From NCBI GenBank assembly GCA_023846275.1, contig CM043865.1, positions 6,002,068-6,066,067 of the forward strand: a stretch of 64,000 nt of DNA, written 5' to 3'. This stretch comes from Vanilla planifolia. Lineage: Eukaryota > Streptophyta > Magnoliopsida > Asparagales > Orchidaceae. The translations under genes and the position numbers were made by a program. Under the pieces are notes generated by a model. The model was not told the origin of the DNA and did not search any database. It saw only the letters and a list, made by a program, of their open reading frames with translations. Numbering within the stretch: position 1 is the first letter of the stretch; each line of letters starts with the position of its first letter. Of this stretch, positions 25,588 through 35,217 are shown one piece after another.

Positions 25588-26071
25588 CGAACGTCAAATT
25601 AGGGCTGCAGGGTCCTTGGCGCGACGACCGGGACAAAGGTTCAGATATCTCGCAGGATCTTGAGCCGATTTATCGTGTCCCAGCACACCCCGCGGGACCA
25701 GAATTCAAATTCAAACTCAAACGAACCCGGTCCACGTGCAGCTGACCGTTGACCGAAGACCGTCTCCACGACAAAGCAGCTCGCCTCCGCACCCGGCCAC
25801 GCGGTGAAGCCGATGTCAGGCCCACCCCGCGGCCCCGCAATCTCCGCCTCCGCCTACGCCTCCGGTACCTTCACAAGATTGGGCTGCACCTCGAGTCTAG
25901 CTTTCCAACCCTGCCTCGTCCCGTCCCAAACGAACCTCGGCCCCCTCCCGGCACGTCCCAGACGAACCTCGGCCTCCGGCACGTCTACCTCAGCCGTCTG
26001 AAGGATCTCCTCCTGCAGACCGCAGCTCTTCAAATTGCTTCACATCAAACCCATTCTCCACCCAAGCAACA
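25588..26071 (-). promoter_or_regulatory. LINE 5' UTR with presumed internal promoter
   Basis: GC-rich leader between the 5' end of the element and ORF1. LINEs carry an internal pol II promoter in this position, so promoter activity is inferred from family knowledge. CT/CG-rich blocks such as CCTCGGCC and CCCGGCACGTCCCAGACG are repeated once at about 25929-25984 (read on +). No TATA box is visible. Confidence 0.5.
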
Positions 26072-26086
26072 TACTCAATTCTCATG
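26072..26086. repeat. Target-site duplication, LINE 5' side
   Basis: TACTCAATTCTCATG, paired with 19782-19796 with one mismatch. The next two bases, TT, could extend the duplication, but on the other side they merge with the poly-T tail. Confidence 0.92.
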
Positions 26087-26799
26087 TTGGTAAAGCAAAA
26101 ATACAACTATAAAATATGTCGTAATATGTTTGATTCTCTTCTCTTGATAGAATCATATAATAGTCACAAGAATTAAATCAAATACTTATAAAACTACATG
26201 TATTCAACTACAATATCCTCAAAATAAATAACTACAATGAAACAAGATAGTAACAACTTTTAATAATTCGTACACCTTGAAATTACCTAAATTAAACATA
26301 ACAAGCCTCTGAAGACAAAGGTTATGCTCATCTTTTAATAGATAAGTGCCACCTAACTCTATATATATGAGTAAAACCTAAAATCTTCAATGATTGTCAT
26401 AGCTACTTGAATTATGACTAACTCAAATGATAAAACATTTAATTCAACAAAAATTTTGTACAAATATATTAACATAACTTAAAAAATAGAATCATTAGTC
26501 ATAAGATGATACAATTAGTTTACCCACATATAGTCATAACAAGAATATTCCCATAAGAATAATCATTAAGAATTGTACATAATATCCTAACTGTCCAAAT
26601 CTAGCTTAATTAAATTTAACAAAAAAGAATACAACAATAAAACAAAACAATTAAAGAAAATCATCAAATAAAAAAAGAAAGAAACAAGGATTGTTGCTTG
26701 TGTTGGAGGAAAGGGAACGAGCAAAAGAGGAAAGAACACCAAGATGAGGAAGGGTGCAAAATCAATGATGGCCTCAATGACATCCTTGGCCAAGTGTAG

Positions 26800-27260
26800 G
26801 GCATAACAACCCTTAATTCAAGCATGAGTACAGAAAGCAGTTCATGAGGTAAGGACATTCCCAATTCCCACAAAAAATCAGGAAAAAAAAAAGCTTTGTT
26901 CACAATCCAATCAACTACAATGTCCCCTTCATGAAACATTTGAGTAATCTTACAGTTTTGCACCAGCTGAAGAGTAGTTGCAGTTGGCAAATTGTGGGAA
27001 TTTTTTGATACTTTCATAAGGTGTAGAATGTTGAATAAAATCTGTAAGGAATCTGTTTCAAACCAAACTCCAGCCAAAGAAGATGAAAGGGAGGCTCCCA
27101 AGCTGACAGCATTGGCAAATACAAGCTCCTCCATAGTGGTTGATGTAACAGAAAAGTTTTGAGCCTTTCATAAGTAATGGTTGACCAAGATGGTTCTGAA
27201 TGAAATGGCGATTCCAGTGGCACCATCAGGGGACATAGCAGTGTCGCAATTAATCTTTAT
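26800..27260 (-). pseudogene. Old LINE RNase H remnant
   Basis: Minus-strand translation shows EELVFANAVSLGASL (the E-containing helix), then WFETDSLQILFNIL (the active-site TDS/SDS strand), and CKITQMFHEGDIVVDWIVNK, equivalent to the 'HxxREGNxxADxLA' end. These correspond to the RNase H domain that closes ORF2 in this LINE class. Frame breaks separate it from the upstream RT. Confidence 0.75.
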
Positions 27261-27584
27261 CCTCGACTCAAAGGTGAGTTAAAGTAGCTCCAACAGTTCA
27301 AGGTAGAGGAAAAGTGTGCATCACCGATAAAAATGAGGTAAAAAAGACTGACGGTGTTAAGTATGGGCCTGGGGTACACTTGGTTGCTTCGATTCCTCCA
27401 AATAAGATATAATCCATAGACTGAATACTAAACTAGTTTGTCTTTCCTAAAGTTGAGTTACATCCATTGCATTAGGGATTTTAGCAAATTAATGGTAAAA
27501 TAAGCACTAGAATTTTGTAGCAGGTTTGCCCATAAAGGAGAGGCTGCATCACAAGACAAAACTATGAGTTCAAGTCACTTAGTA

Positions 27585-27690
27585 GATTCATTAAGGTAGA
27601 TGCACCAAAGAACAATAGCAGGGGAGAATAATGCCACGATGATTCAGCCAAACCCTGGTAAGGATTCATTAAGGTAGATGCACCAAAGAA
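27585..27690. repeat. 28-bp direct duplication inside the old LINE
   Basis: The 28-bp segment 27585-27612 (starting GATTCATTAAGGTAGATGCA) recurs exactly at 27663-27690, with 50 bp between the copies. An exact repeat within an otherwise eroded element implies a recent local duplication. Confidence 0.85.
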
Positions 27691-28699
27691 AAGCACGAAG
27701 GCTTAGCTACACTTTTATTTTCTAGATCCATGTGCCAGTTTGTTGTGATTGTTATCCAATTGCAGCATTTTCGTATAAAGCATGGAAGCCAAAATTCTAG
27801 AGTCCAAGAGTGTATAGTAAAGGGTATCACCTATAACAGAAGCAGCCTTAGGCATTCTAGCAACCTAATCAACCAAGTTTTGACCAAAGAAATGTAGCAG
27901 CGCATTGGAGTTCTAGGCACTATTTGGTTGAATGATTGTTTTGAAATCTAAGGAAGATTCAGTACAAGTGTTAAGGCACGTTGGTCATTTATTAAGATCA
28001 TTCAATCCAATCCAATTGTCTTCATAGATGTTACAGAAACACCCTTGTCAATTGTCTAAATAGAGTCGTCAAGCACAAAGTTTCCAACAAAAGCATAACA
28101 ATTTCCAGGTTTGAGAATCTCCATGCCAAAATTCAAAGCTAATGCTGTCTGTTACCATATTTAGCCTAAAGACCTTGTACCCAAAGATTGAGATCTCAAG
28201 GAATTTCCAAGAGTGTCTACAAATAAGTGAGGATTGCCAAGGTGTGAGCTAACAAATGCCAAGGTCGTCAAATTATTTGGGACTAGTATCAAGCATGTGA
28301 GCCACTTCAAACAAAAGTCTGAATTACACGTTCCATTTTTTGATGATTCTAGAAGGTATAAACACGTGACTAATGATATAAAGGACCTGCTACCAGCACA
28401 AAGTTAGCTAATGTAATTCTGCCAACAAGAAAAAAAAATCTAGTTGTCCAAGTAAAGATCTTGTCAGTAACAACTTGAGTCATGATGGAGAAATCTGCAA
28501 ACAAGAGCATATTGGTAGAAATAAGAATACCAAGGTACTTAATGCACTTTGCCTACTTGAAGCCAAGTTTAGTCACAATCCACTTCTTACATTGATGAGG
28601 CATTTCTTTGCTTAACTTGATGCTAAACTAGTTCAAGTTTACTTTCTGTCTGAAAACATTTTGACAAGATTTGATAATATTTTTCAATATAAAAATCGA

Positions 28700-29760
28700 G
28701 ACATGGGTGTTTGTGCTGCAGAGCATAACATCATCGACAAGAGGTGAGTGATGCATAGGTCAGAAGGACTAATGCGAATCCAATGAGAGTTGAGTTTGCT
28801 TCATGATGATGGATAAGGAGACGTACTCCAACATGATTGTAAAGAGGTAAGGAGATAAACGAAATACCTTTCGAAGCCCAAAACTAGCCATAATCCATGA
28901 TAGGCAGCAGCCATTACACAAAACTCCATATTGGGGTGATTCAATGCAAGCTTGAATTTAGCAATCCAAATAACAGGAAAACCAAAATGCTTTAATAGAA
29001 GAAAAAGGAAGTCACATCTAACCTTAAGAAAGTCTCATCTAACCTCAAAGAAGTCTCATCTAACCTTATCAAAGGTTTGCTCCATGTTAATATTTACTGT
29101 CATGAGTCCTGTTCTTGATGTAGAGAGCTTGAGACAAAAGGATAATTCTTAGGTCAAGAGGATGTTGCCAAAAATGGACCTACTCAAGATGAAAGCTCCT
29201 TGCTTCAAAGAAATAACGTGGAAGAAATATTTGCAAACGATTAGTAACAATTTTGGCCACAACTTTATAGATTGAGTTGCACAAACTGATGGGTCTGAAT
29301 TAATTAGGCTGATCAACATCCCGCTTTTTAGAAATGAGGACAACAAGAGTGTTACGCCATTTAGTAAACATGCTAGCATCAGTGAATACCGGGTTGACAG
29401 CTTTACTGATATCGATGTGGCTGATGTCCTAGTAAGCTCAAAAAAAAAAAGAGTTGGTAATTCCATCAATTATTGGGACATACTTAATCACCATAGAGCA
29501 AATAATCAATTTAATTTCATATTCAAAAAGGGCAGCAAGGGCCACAACATGGCCTGAAGATAAGCGTGCTCTTGGAAGAACAAGTTCAGGCAATTGATTA
29601 GTATGTAAATTATGATGCCATTTTGCAGAAAAATTTTGATTAGTCGCACCTACAATAGCCTCCCAACTAGTGAGAATTTCCCCATTGATCAGTTTATGAA
29701 TAAAACTCTCTTCTTTTGTCACAACTGCATGGAAAAAAGAGGTATTATGATCCACCAAAT
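28700..29760 (-). pseudogene. Old LINE reverse transcriptase remnant
   Basis: The clearest part is FRPISLCNSIYKVVAKIVTN at about 29240-29306 on the minus strand. It parallels FRPISLCNTIYKLVARILVG in the younger LINE. Preceding it are TLVVLIS-KKRDVDQ-like residues spread over two frames. The upstream piece 29438-29758 contains a 'HNTSFFHAVV' stretch typical of the linker before RT. The catalytic FADD box could not be identified with confidence. Several stops and frameshifts are present. Confidence 0.8.
29008..29067. repeat. Three tandem copies of a ~20-bp unit within the old LINE RT
   Basis: The unit GAAGTCTCATCTAACCTTA occurs three times in a row with one or two differences each. It falls in the RT remnant, downstream of its FRPISLCN segment, and expands a stretch that would be single-copy in a functional element. 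Confidence 0.8.
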
Positions 29761-30016
29761 TTGCCTAGCAAATCTTAGCTCTTTGCCACTAGCAAATGGC
29801 TTGAAGTGATAGCAATTTATGATAGTCTATTATCATATTCAGTTAGCCATTGAGCTCCTTGATGTTGAGGCCAAGGCGAGATTCTTTTAACTGAAGAGAA
29901 ACAATAGCATTTTTCAAGTGGTGCGGGTACTAGAACATGGAGCCAAAGCACTGCTTGCTCCAATGCTGAAAAAAATACAAGGATCAATTAAATTTAGTGA
30001 AAATTGCATCAACAAG

Positions 30017-30421
30017 CTAACCATAGACTTTCCAATTCCAAGCTTTGGCAATAATGCATTTGGCTTCAAGATAAACCATCCAAGTATATACAAAGATTTT
30101 CCTCTTAACAAGAAATCCAATGTTCACGTATTTAAATTGTATGAGAAGGGGATAGTGATCTGAGTCGAGTCTAGTGAGGTGTTGTACAATAGAATCAGAA
30201 AATAATTTTATCCCTACCAGATTTCGGAATACTCTATCCAATCTTTCATGAATGTGATTCGAATCATCCTTGTTATTGCACCATGTATAAGCAGAGCCAC
30301 GGAAACCTAAGTCACAAAGGTCTATACTCTTGATAAGATGGAAAAATTCTTCATGCACAATGGAGTAAAGAAGACTTTTCGTTTCAAATTGTGATAATGT
30401 GATCTTGAAATCCGCCACCAA
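30017..30421 (-). pseudogene. Old LINE endonuclease remnant
   Basis: A minus-strand frame with VADFKITLSQFE (from GDFN), LCDLGFRGSAYTWCNN, HERLDRVF and HLTRLDSDHYPLLI. These are the later conserved blocks of the APE-type endonuclease (GDFN, 'DLGFxGxxFTWxN', 'RLDRxL' and 'SDHxPL'). The first Gly of GDFN is changed and the preceding region is broken. An (AG)n microsatellite lies just upstream at 30428-30451. Confidence 0.82.
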
Positions 30422-30427
30422 AAAAGG

Positions 30428-30451
30428 GAGAGAGAGAGAGAGAGAGAGAGA
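30428..30451. repeat. (GA)n microsatellite
   Basis: A run of about 11-12 GA units inserted in the endonuclease region of the old LINE. Confidence 0.95.
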
Positions 30452-32129
30452 CTACAGATTGGAGATGCTGCCAAACATCCTGCCTAATAATGTGATCCTT
30501 AGCAATGTAAACAATAGAGAAAATTCAAGACTATTGGCCATTCAATGAGATTTCCAAAGATATGGCCTGCTAAATATGTTCAATGATCTTTACTTGAAAG
30601 GGGTTTCTCCAAAGAACGATAATACCACGTGAGAGCCCAACTGCCGGGACAATGAAAAAACCCCAACTCCTACCTAGGAGGATGTCTGTTTGCCGCCGAG
30701 AAAAAATAGATACTTTGGTTTCAACGAGTGCAGCAAGAATTATAGTGTTTCTCCAAACAATTTACTAAAGATGGTTTCACAATACAGGATTTAGCCCCAC
30801 AAATATTCCAAAGTGCAGAGATCATTGAATAAGTTGAAGGCTTTTAGAACAGTCATTGCAAGTAACCCAGTTTGGGTTCCAGAAAACAGTAGTCCTCATT
30901 TCAACTAGTTCAAATCTGAAAAAGTATGTGGCAGGAATTGCTATTGAAATAAAATTCATCAAAAGACCAACATGCTTCATCATACTCCAGCTATCATTTA
31001 AGAGATATTCTGTAGATTACAAGCCATGATTTCTGCATTGATCCAATACCTTTGCAACACTATAATTATTTTGCTTTCAGTTTGAAATCTCCAACATAAT
31101 TGGTATTTATTGTGATGCAGTACTATTCCAGCTTGGCCCAGCTAGATGAGAGTTGTTACGTTAATCTGTGCTAACCAAGTAAAGATCCTCTTCTTGGAAG
31201 TTGCCAACAGCTGCCTCATGCCCCAGCATCTATTGGAAAGATGGCTATAAGATTTTAGTCTCATTGCTGTAAATAAGCTGCTTACTCTTTCTTGACATAA
31301 GGGACGTTGGCCAGTACGAACAATGCAAAGAACCATCATCAGAATTACAAAAGGCTGCAAGTCCTAGACAAGTGATTGATGAAACCACACAAGTATTATT
31401 CCAGTAAAACATATCATACTAATTGGAAAAGAATAATGGAAGGTTCGCATAACAGAAATAAAAGACTAGGAAGCCTTCCAGCTCAATTGAAAGCAGACCT
31501 AAACAGCCGTGTCGTGAGTAGGGGAGCTGCTCTCCTATCATTAACCTTTCTTGCCGTTGCGATATCCCATGTCTTCCTCTTGGGATTCAACAAAAGACCT
31601 CATCGCCAGATCATCCACCATGTCTCTAAATGAATTAGAAACAGCCACCCCAGAATGATCAATTAACATGGTGTCAACTAACAAATGCACTTGGGGAGCT
31701 AGTGAACTGGAATTCCTCTATCTGGGACTGGTTGGAGCAGTAGTCGTTATGGAAAAGTTAAGTTCAGAAGGATTGCTAACCTGTTCCTTAATCTTATAAA
31801 TAGTTGTTGGTTTGGGGACAAGAGATGGCGGCATCAAATTGCTGCCCGTGCTGAGGGGTTCTTGTGACAATTTGGCCATTGAATTGTTGTAGTTCCCATT
31901 CGAAATCAGTCCACATAATTGATCATTCTATAGTTGAAGGCCCACGTGTTTGTTAAGCTGTTTTTTGGCATTTTTATTTTGCACTGCGATATCTATTTTC
32001 ATTGCAGAACCTAGGCCAGGAAATCTCCTCCTTCAGGATTGGACGATCATCCATGGTCTTAATCTAATTAGGTCTTGCTTTTCGTTTCCTTCAGTGCTTA
32101 GACAGTAGCCAAATCCTATGATTTTCTCC

Positions 32130-32780
32130 GATATCAGTGAAGTGGCCCACCTTGCTACATTCAAAGCAAATTGTTGATAGGACCTCGAATTCAAACAGTC
32201 GAAAGGTAAAACCTAACCTGCCTCCAATCAGATACTTGAAGAGATAGGGGCAGACATATTAGCTTTGATGCAAATCTTGGCTCTGTTGTCCAACCATCAA
32301 TTTGGACAGGTTCCCCAATATAAAAATCTGTGTAGTAAGCTCCTCATGTCCCAATAAAGAAAGGCAATTCTAGCAGTTTAACCCAAATAGGACTGGACAA
32401 GATGGCAAATAGGCTCTGAATGTGGGGTAAACTTATCCAGTCCTAAAACTTGGCCCCCAATGGTCCAAGGAACCCCAAGCCGCATAGTGTCCCAATCAAA
32501 AGGATTAGTGAAGTGGAGAAGGATGCATCTTTTCCTCATATCATGAACTTTAAATCCATGCCAATGGCCCCATCTATGATACAACTCATGAGCAAGCCAA
32601 ACGAAAGAGAACCGACCACAATAGCATCGTCCCCCAAGATCATATTTATGGTACTTAAAATGATAATTCGTAGCTTTTTCACACATTTTGAATACTATAC
32701 CTTGAATAAAGGACTTTTCAATTGGTACAAGATTGGTCACATCAAGGTCTAGTGGTCTTGTTGCCATTCTAACCACCTAG
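32130..32780 (-). pseudogene. Old LINE ORF1 remnant (DUF4283 and damaged zinc knuckle)
   Basis: The segment 32378-32776 reads YHKYDLGGRCYCGRFSFVWL, then HRWGHWHGFKVHDM and GVPWTIGGQVLGLDKF. It aligns with HKYDLVGRIFGN, KRWGHHKNFRVFDL and GGPWQIAGQTMGLDVW of the younger ORF1. About 32130-32170 reads CFECSKVGHFTDIG, where the fourth zinc ligand (Cys) is replaced by Gly. Stops and frame changes separate the two pieces. Confidence 0.8.
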
Positions 32781-33965
32781 TTGAATGTAGTAGCCACATA
32801 ATTGGGCATCAATGGCCAAATTAAGGCCACATGGGTATTGATTGCATCACAAATACTCTTGCTAAAACCAGGGCACCTTTCTCCATAGTTTGGTGGTGCA
32901 CAACTTAAGGCTTCTTTAAAGCTTCTTACTACATTACTAGCTATAAAAGTAGCCACCCCCAAATTATGCTCAATAGGGGTTGATGAGGCATTTACTTGAG
33001 CAGTTAATGTGCACTGTTATGGGTTATCTACAACTAAGTTTTCCTGTATTCATTCTTAGCCAACTTGGGCCATACAATTGCAAACTTCCATTAACTAATC
33101 TTTGTTTTTGTCTGACTCAATCCACAGGGAGAACATTTGCTTTCATATTCTATTTCATCACCCAGGCTTAAGTTATCCTCATCCATACATTCATCAGCAA
33201 TTCTATCTTCCAACTTCTACTGCAAGGTTTGTTGATCGCTATTCAATGTTGCATAAGCAAATTGCACATTAGCGTGCAGAGCAAGTATAAATATCCTTGC
33301 TAGACATGGAGTCCAATCCAAAGGTTGCGGATTTTTCTTTGGAATATTCATTAAATTTTTGCTAAAATGTTGATTGTGCAACAACATTAACAAGTACGTA
33401 ATCATTTAGTTGTGTGGGACTATGTTTCACTTTCTTGCTATTAGCTAGGAAACTAATTGCAATTATAACTGCATGAGTTTTTTTAGACTTTGAACCTACA
33501 ATACTCAATGCTCAGCTCTCTTTAGGCCCGTAGAAAATCCACAAGCTAGTTAGAAGAGAGGCCAAGTTTTGATAAAGCGCTTTTACCACTCAACCGAAGC
33601 CTAACCGCCCCACCATCCTTTCGCTCGCCTTATCTTCCGAAGCTCACCAAGAAACTGTGTTTCGACTTCCTTGAAATTGCCAAGAGATCACACCTTTTCT
33701 GTTAAATCTTCAACCAAATGTTCCTTCAATCTTTGCCCTCAAAGACACCCTTCTATGGCAACATTGTCAGAAAAGAAGAGAGAAATGGATGGAGCTGGCA
33801 ACAGCCCTTGATAGCAGCACCATTGATGACAATTGTCTTGCTAAAGGATGAGTCAACATTGACCTAGGATTTCAACCAAGAAGATGTGGAAGATGGAAAG
33901 AGAAAAGGGCAACAATAATTAGGGTTTCAACAAGGGAGAGATGGGAGGAGGGGAATATAAAAGGG

Positions 33966-34901
33966 AAACGGATTTATTCCCCTCAACAAAAAAATAAATC
34001 AAAAGGGAGGCCTACAACTGCGTACCAACCTCGGGTGATCCAAATCAGTCTAAAACAGTTCGCTTTCTTTATTGAATACATATTGCATATTATCTAGCAA
34101 TTAAATATGCATGCAACTATACATTTTGTGATCAAGACGTACAATTCCAATATATAAAAGTATGATCCACATGTTCATTAATTAACACTGAATCTTGCAT
34201 CTTTGGTGGAAAATATAAATGTAGTCAACATGCTTCCCTGAACTTAATAGCTAAGTGTAGATCATGTGAACCTTGGATTGATAAAAAAAATGCAGCCAGC
34301 TAGAAGCTCATCACATTATTCACAAAACTTGGTCTCTTAGTAACGAAAGACTTCTGCAAAACACTTGGCTGCAAAAGCAATAAATTGACGTATTGTATAC
34401 AAACCTGCTACAGCCCACTAAGTCGACCAAAAATCTTGGATGAGCCTTTCCAAGATCAGGTTCCAATAGAACACAAACTACGAATACATCAATGCAGTGA
34501 AAAGTTTGTATTCCAAGTTGCTCAGCTATCATGAATCAGGCTCATTAAGTGCAGCCTGACCTTGTTAGGATATACCTTCCTGATTTCTTCTGCAAACAGC
34601 AGTAAACAGACTATCTGAGTTTTATCAAGGTCAGTATCACTCTAAATCAATGAATTCACTTCAAAATTCAATGCGTTCCCATACGTTCATCTCAACTATG
34701 TCAAGCTTTCATACTCTTCCATCATCCTCTTAACATGTGTAAACAATGTCTCATTCATCAGCCGAGGAGTTCATCTAATCATCTCTAACAAGAACCAACA
34801 AGTAACAACTCTTACAAAATCATAGGATTGATGAATGCCATTCAGACAGTAGAACTCTTCAAAACATGTGAGAGTTCATAAATGAAATTAGATATAGAGA
34901 A
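33966..34901. other. Intergenic region between old LINE and PPR locus
   Basis: No gene recognised. A 70-codon open frame at 34320-34532 on the minus strand has no recognisable domain and is treated as chance. Confidence 0.5.
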
Positions 34902-35063
34902 TCATGTCAAGCACTTGAGAAAGTCACCAAGAGGCTTGGCCAAAAGGCCTCGATCTGGTGCAGGGAAACCACCATCATAAAACAGTTCCTTGGGATCAAT
35001 AGTGCTGCTGTCATAAGCAACACAATAATAAGAACCTCTAATGGTTGAAGCATACGCAACAGA
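34902..35063 (-). other. Orphan exon-like open segment, 53 residues, function unknown
   Basis: On the minus strand an acceptor-like sequence (CATTGCTAATTAG) is followed by an open frame that reads TIRGSYYCVAYDSSTIDPKE, continues ELFYDGGFPAPDRG, and ends PLGDFLKCLT and a TGA at 34902-34904. It has no start codon. Its composition looks like real coding sequence and is unlike the AT-rich surroundings. It lies about 150 bp downstream of the PPR stop on the same strand. It could be an alternative 3' exon of the PPR transcript, the last exon of another gene, or a captured gene fragment. I do not recognise the family. Confidence 0.4.
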
Positions 35064-35217
35064 CTAATTAGCAATGCAAAATGGTTTCTCTTCTTTTACT
35101 TCAAGTATAGAAATCTGTGAATTTCACAAATGTTCTACAATCATACAAATTCAGCAGTACAAAACACATATATCAGAGTTTACAGTTTTGTTTAACTTTC
35201 ATCATCGTTTTGTTAGC

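Larger units (their letters stand above)
19797..26071 (-). mobile_element. Full-length RNase H-bearing plant LINE (L1-type non-LTR retrotransposon)
   Basis: A 6.3-kb element on the minus strand. Its 3' poly(A) tail appears as 20 T at 19797-19816 (the first two may belong to the target duplication). It has a 5' UTR of about 0.48 kb, ORF1 (484 residues, DUF4283 plus CCHC knuckle), and a decayed ORF2 with APE endonuclease, RT, zf-RVT and RNase H domains. A 15-bp target duplication with one mismatch flanks it, so it is a complete and fairly recent insertion. It is GC-rich and CpG-rich, while the flanking DNA is AT-rich, so its base composition stands out strongly. It sits about 0.6 kb from the 3' end of an older LINE in the same orientation. 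Confidence 0.95.
26660..33965 (-). mobile_element. Old, heavily decayed LINE of the same class
   Basis: Minus-strand remnants lie in the order expected for a LINE: ORF1-like DUF4283 domain (about 32380-32780), a damaged zinc knuckle (about 32130-32170), endonuclease (about 30017-30421), RT (about 28700-29760) and an RNase H end (about 26800-27260). Every domain is interrupted by stops and frameshifts. No flanking duplication or A-tail could be recognised, so both limits are approximate. Its base composition has drifted toward the AT-rich background, unlike the GC-rich younger copy next to it, which indicates much greater age. Confidence 0.85.

Noticed and set aside
19961-25745. Many plus-strand open frames opposite the LINE, up to 268 codons
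   Set aside because: Antisense shadows of GC-rich LINE ORF1/ORF2, where stops are scarce; they carry no domain of their own.
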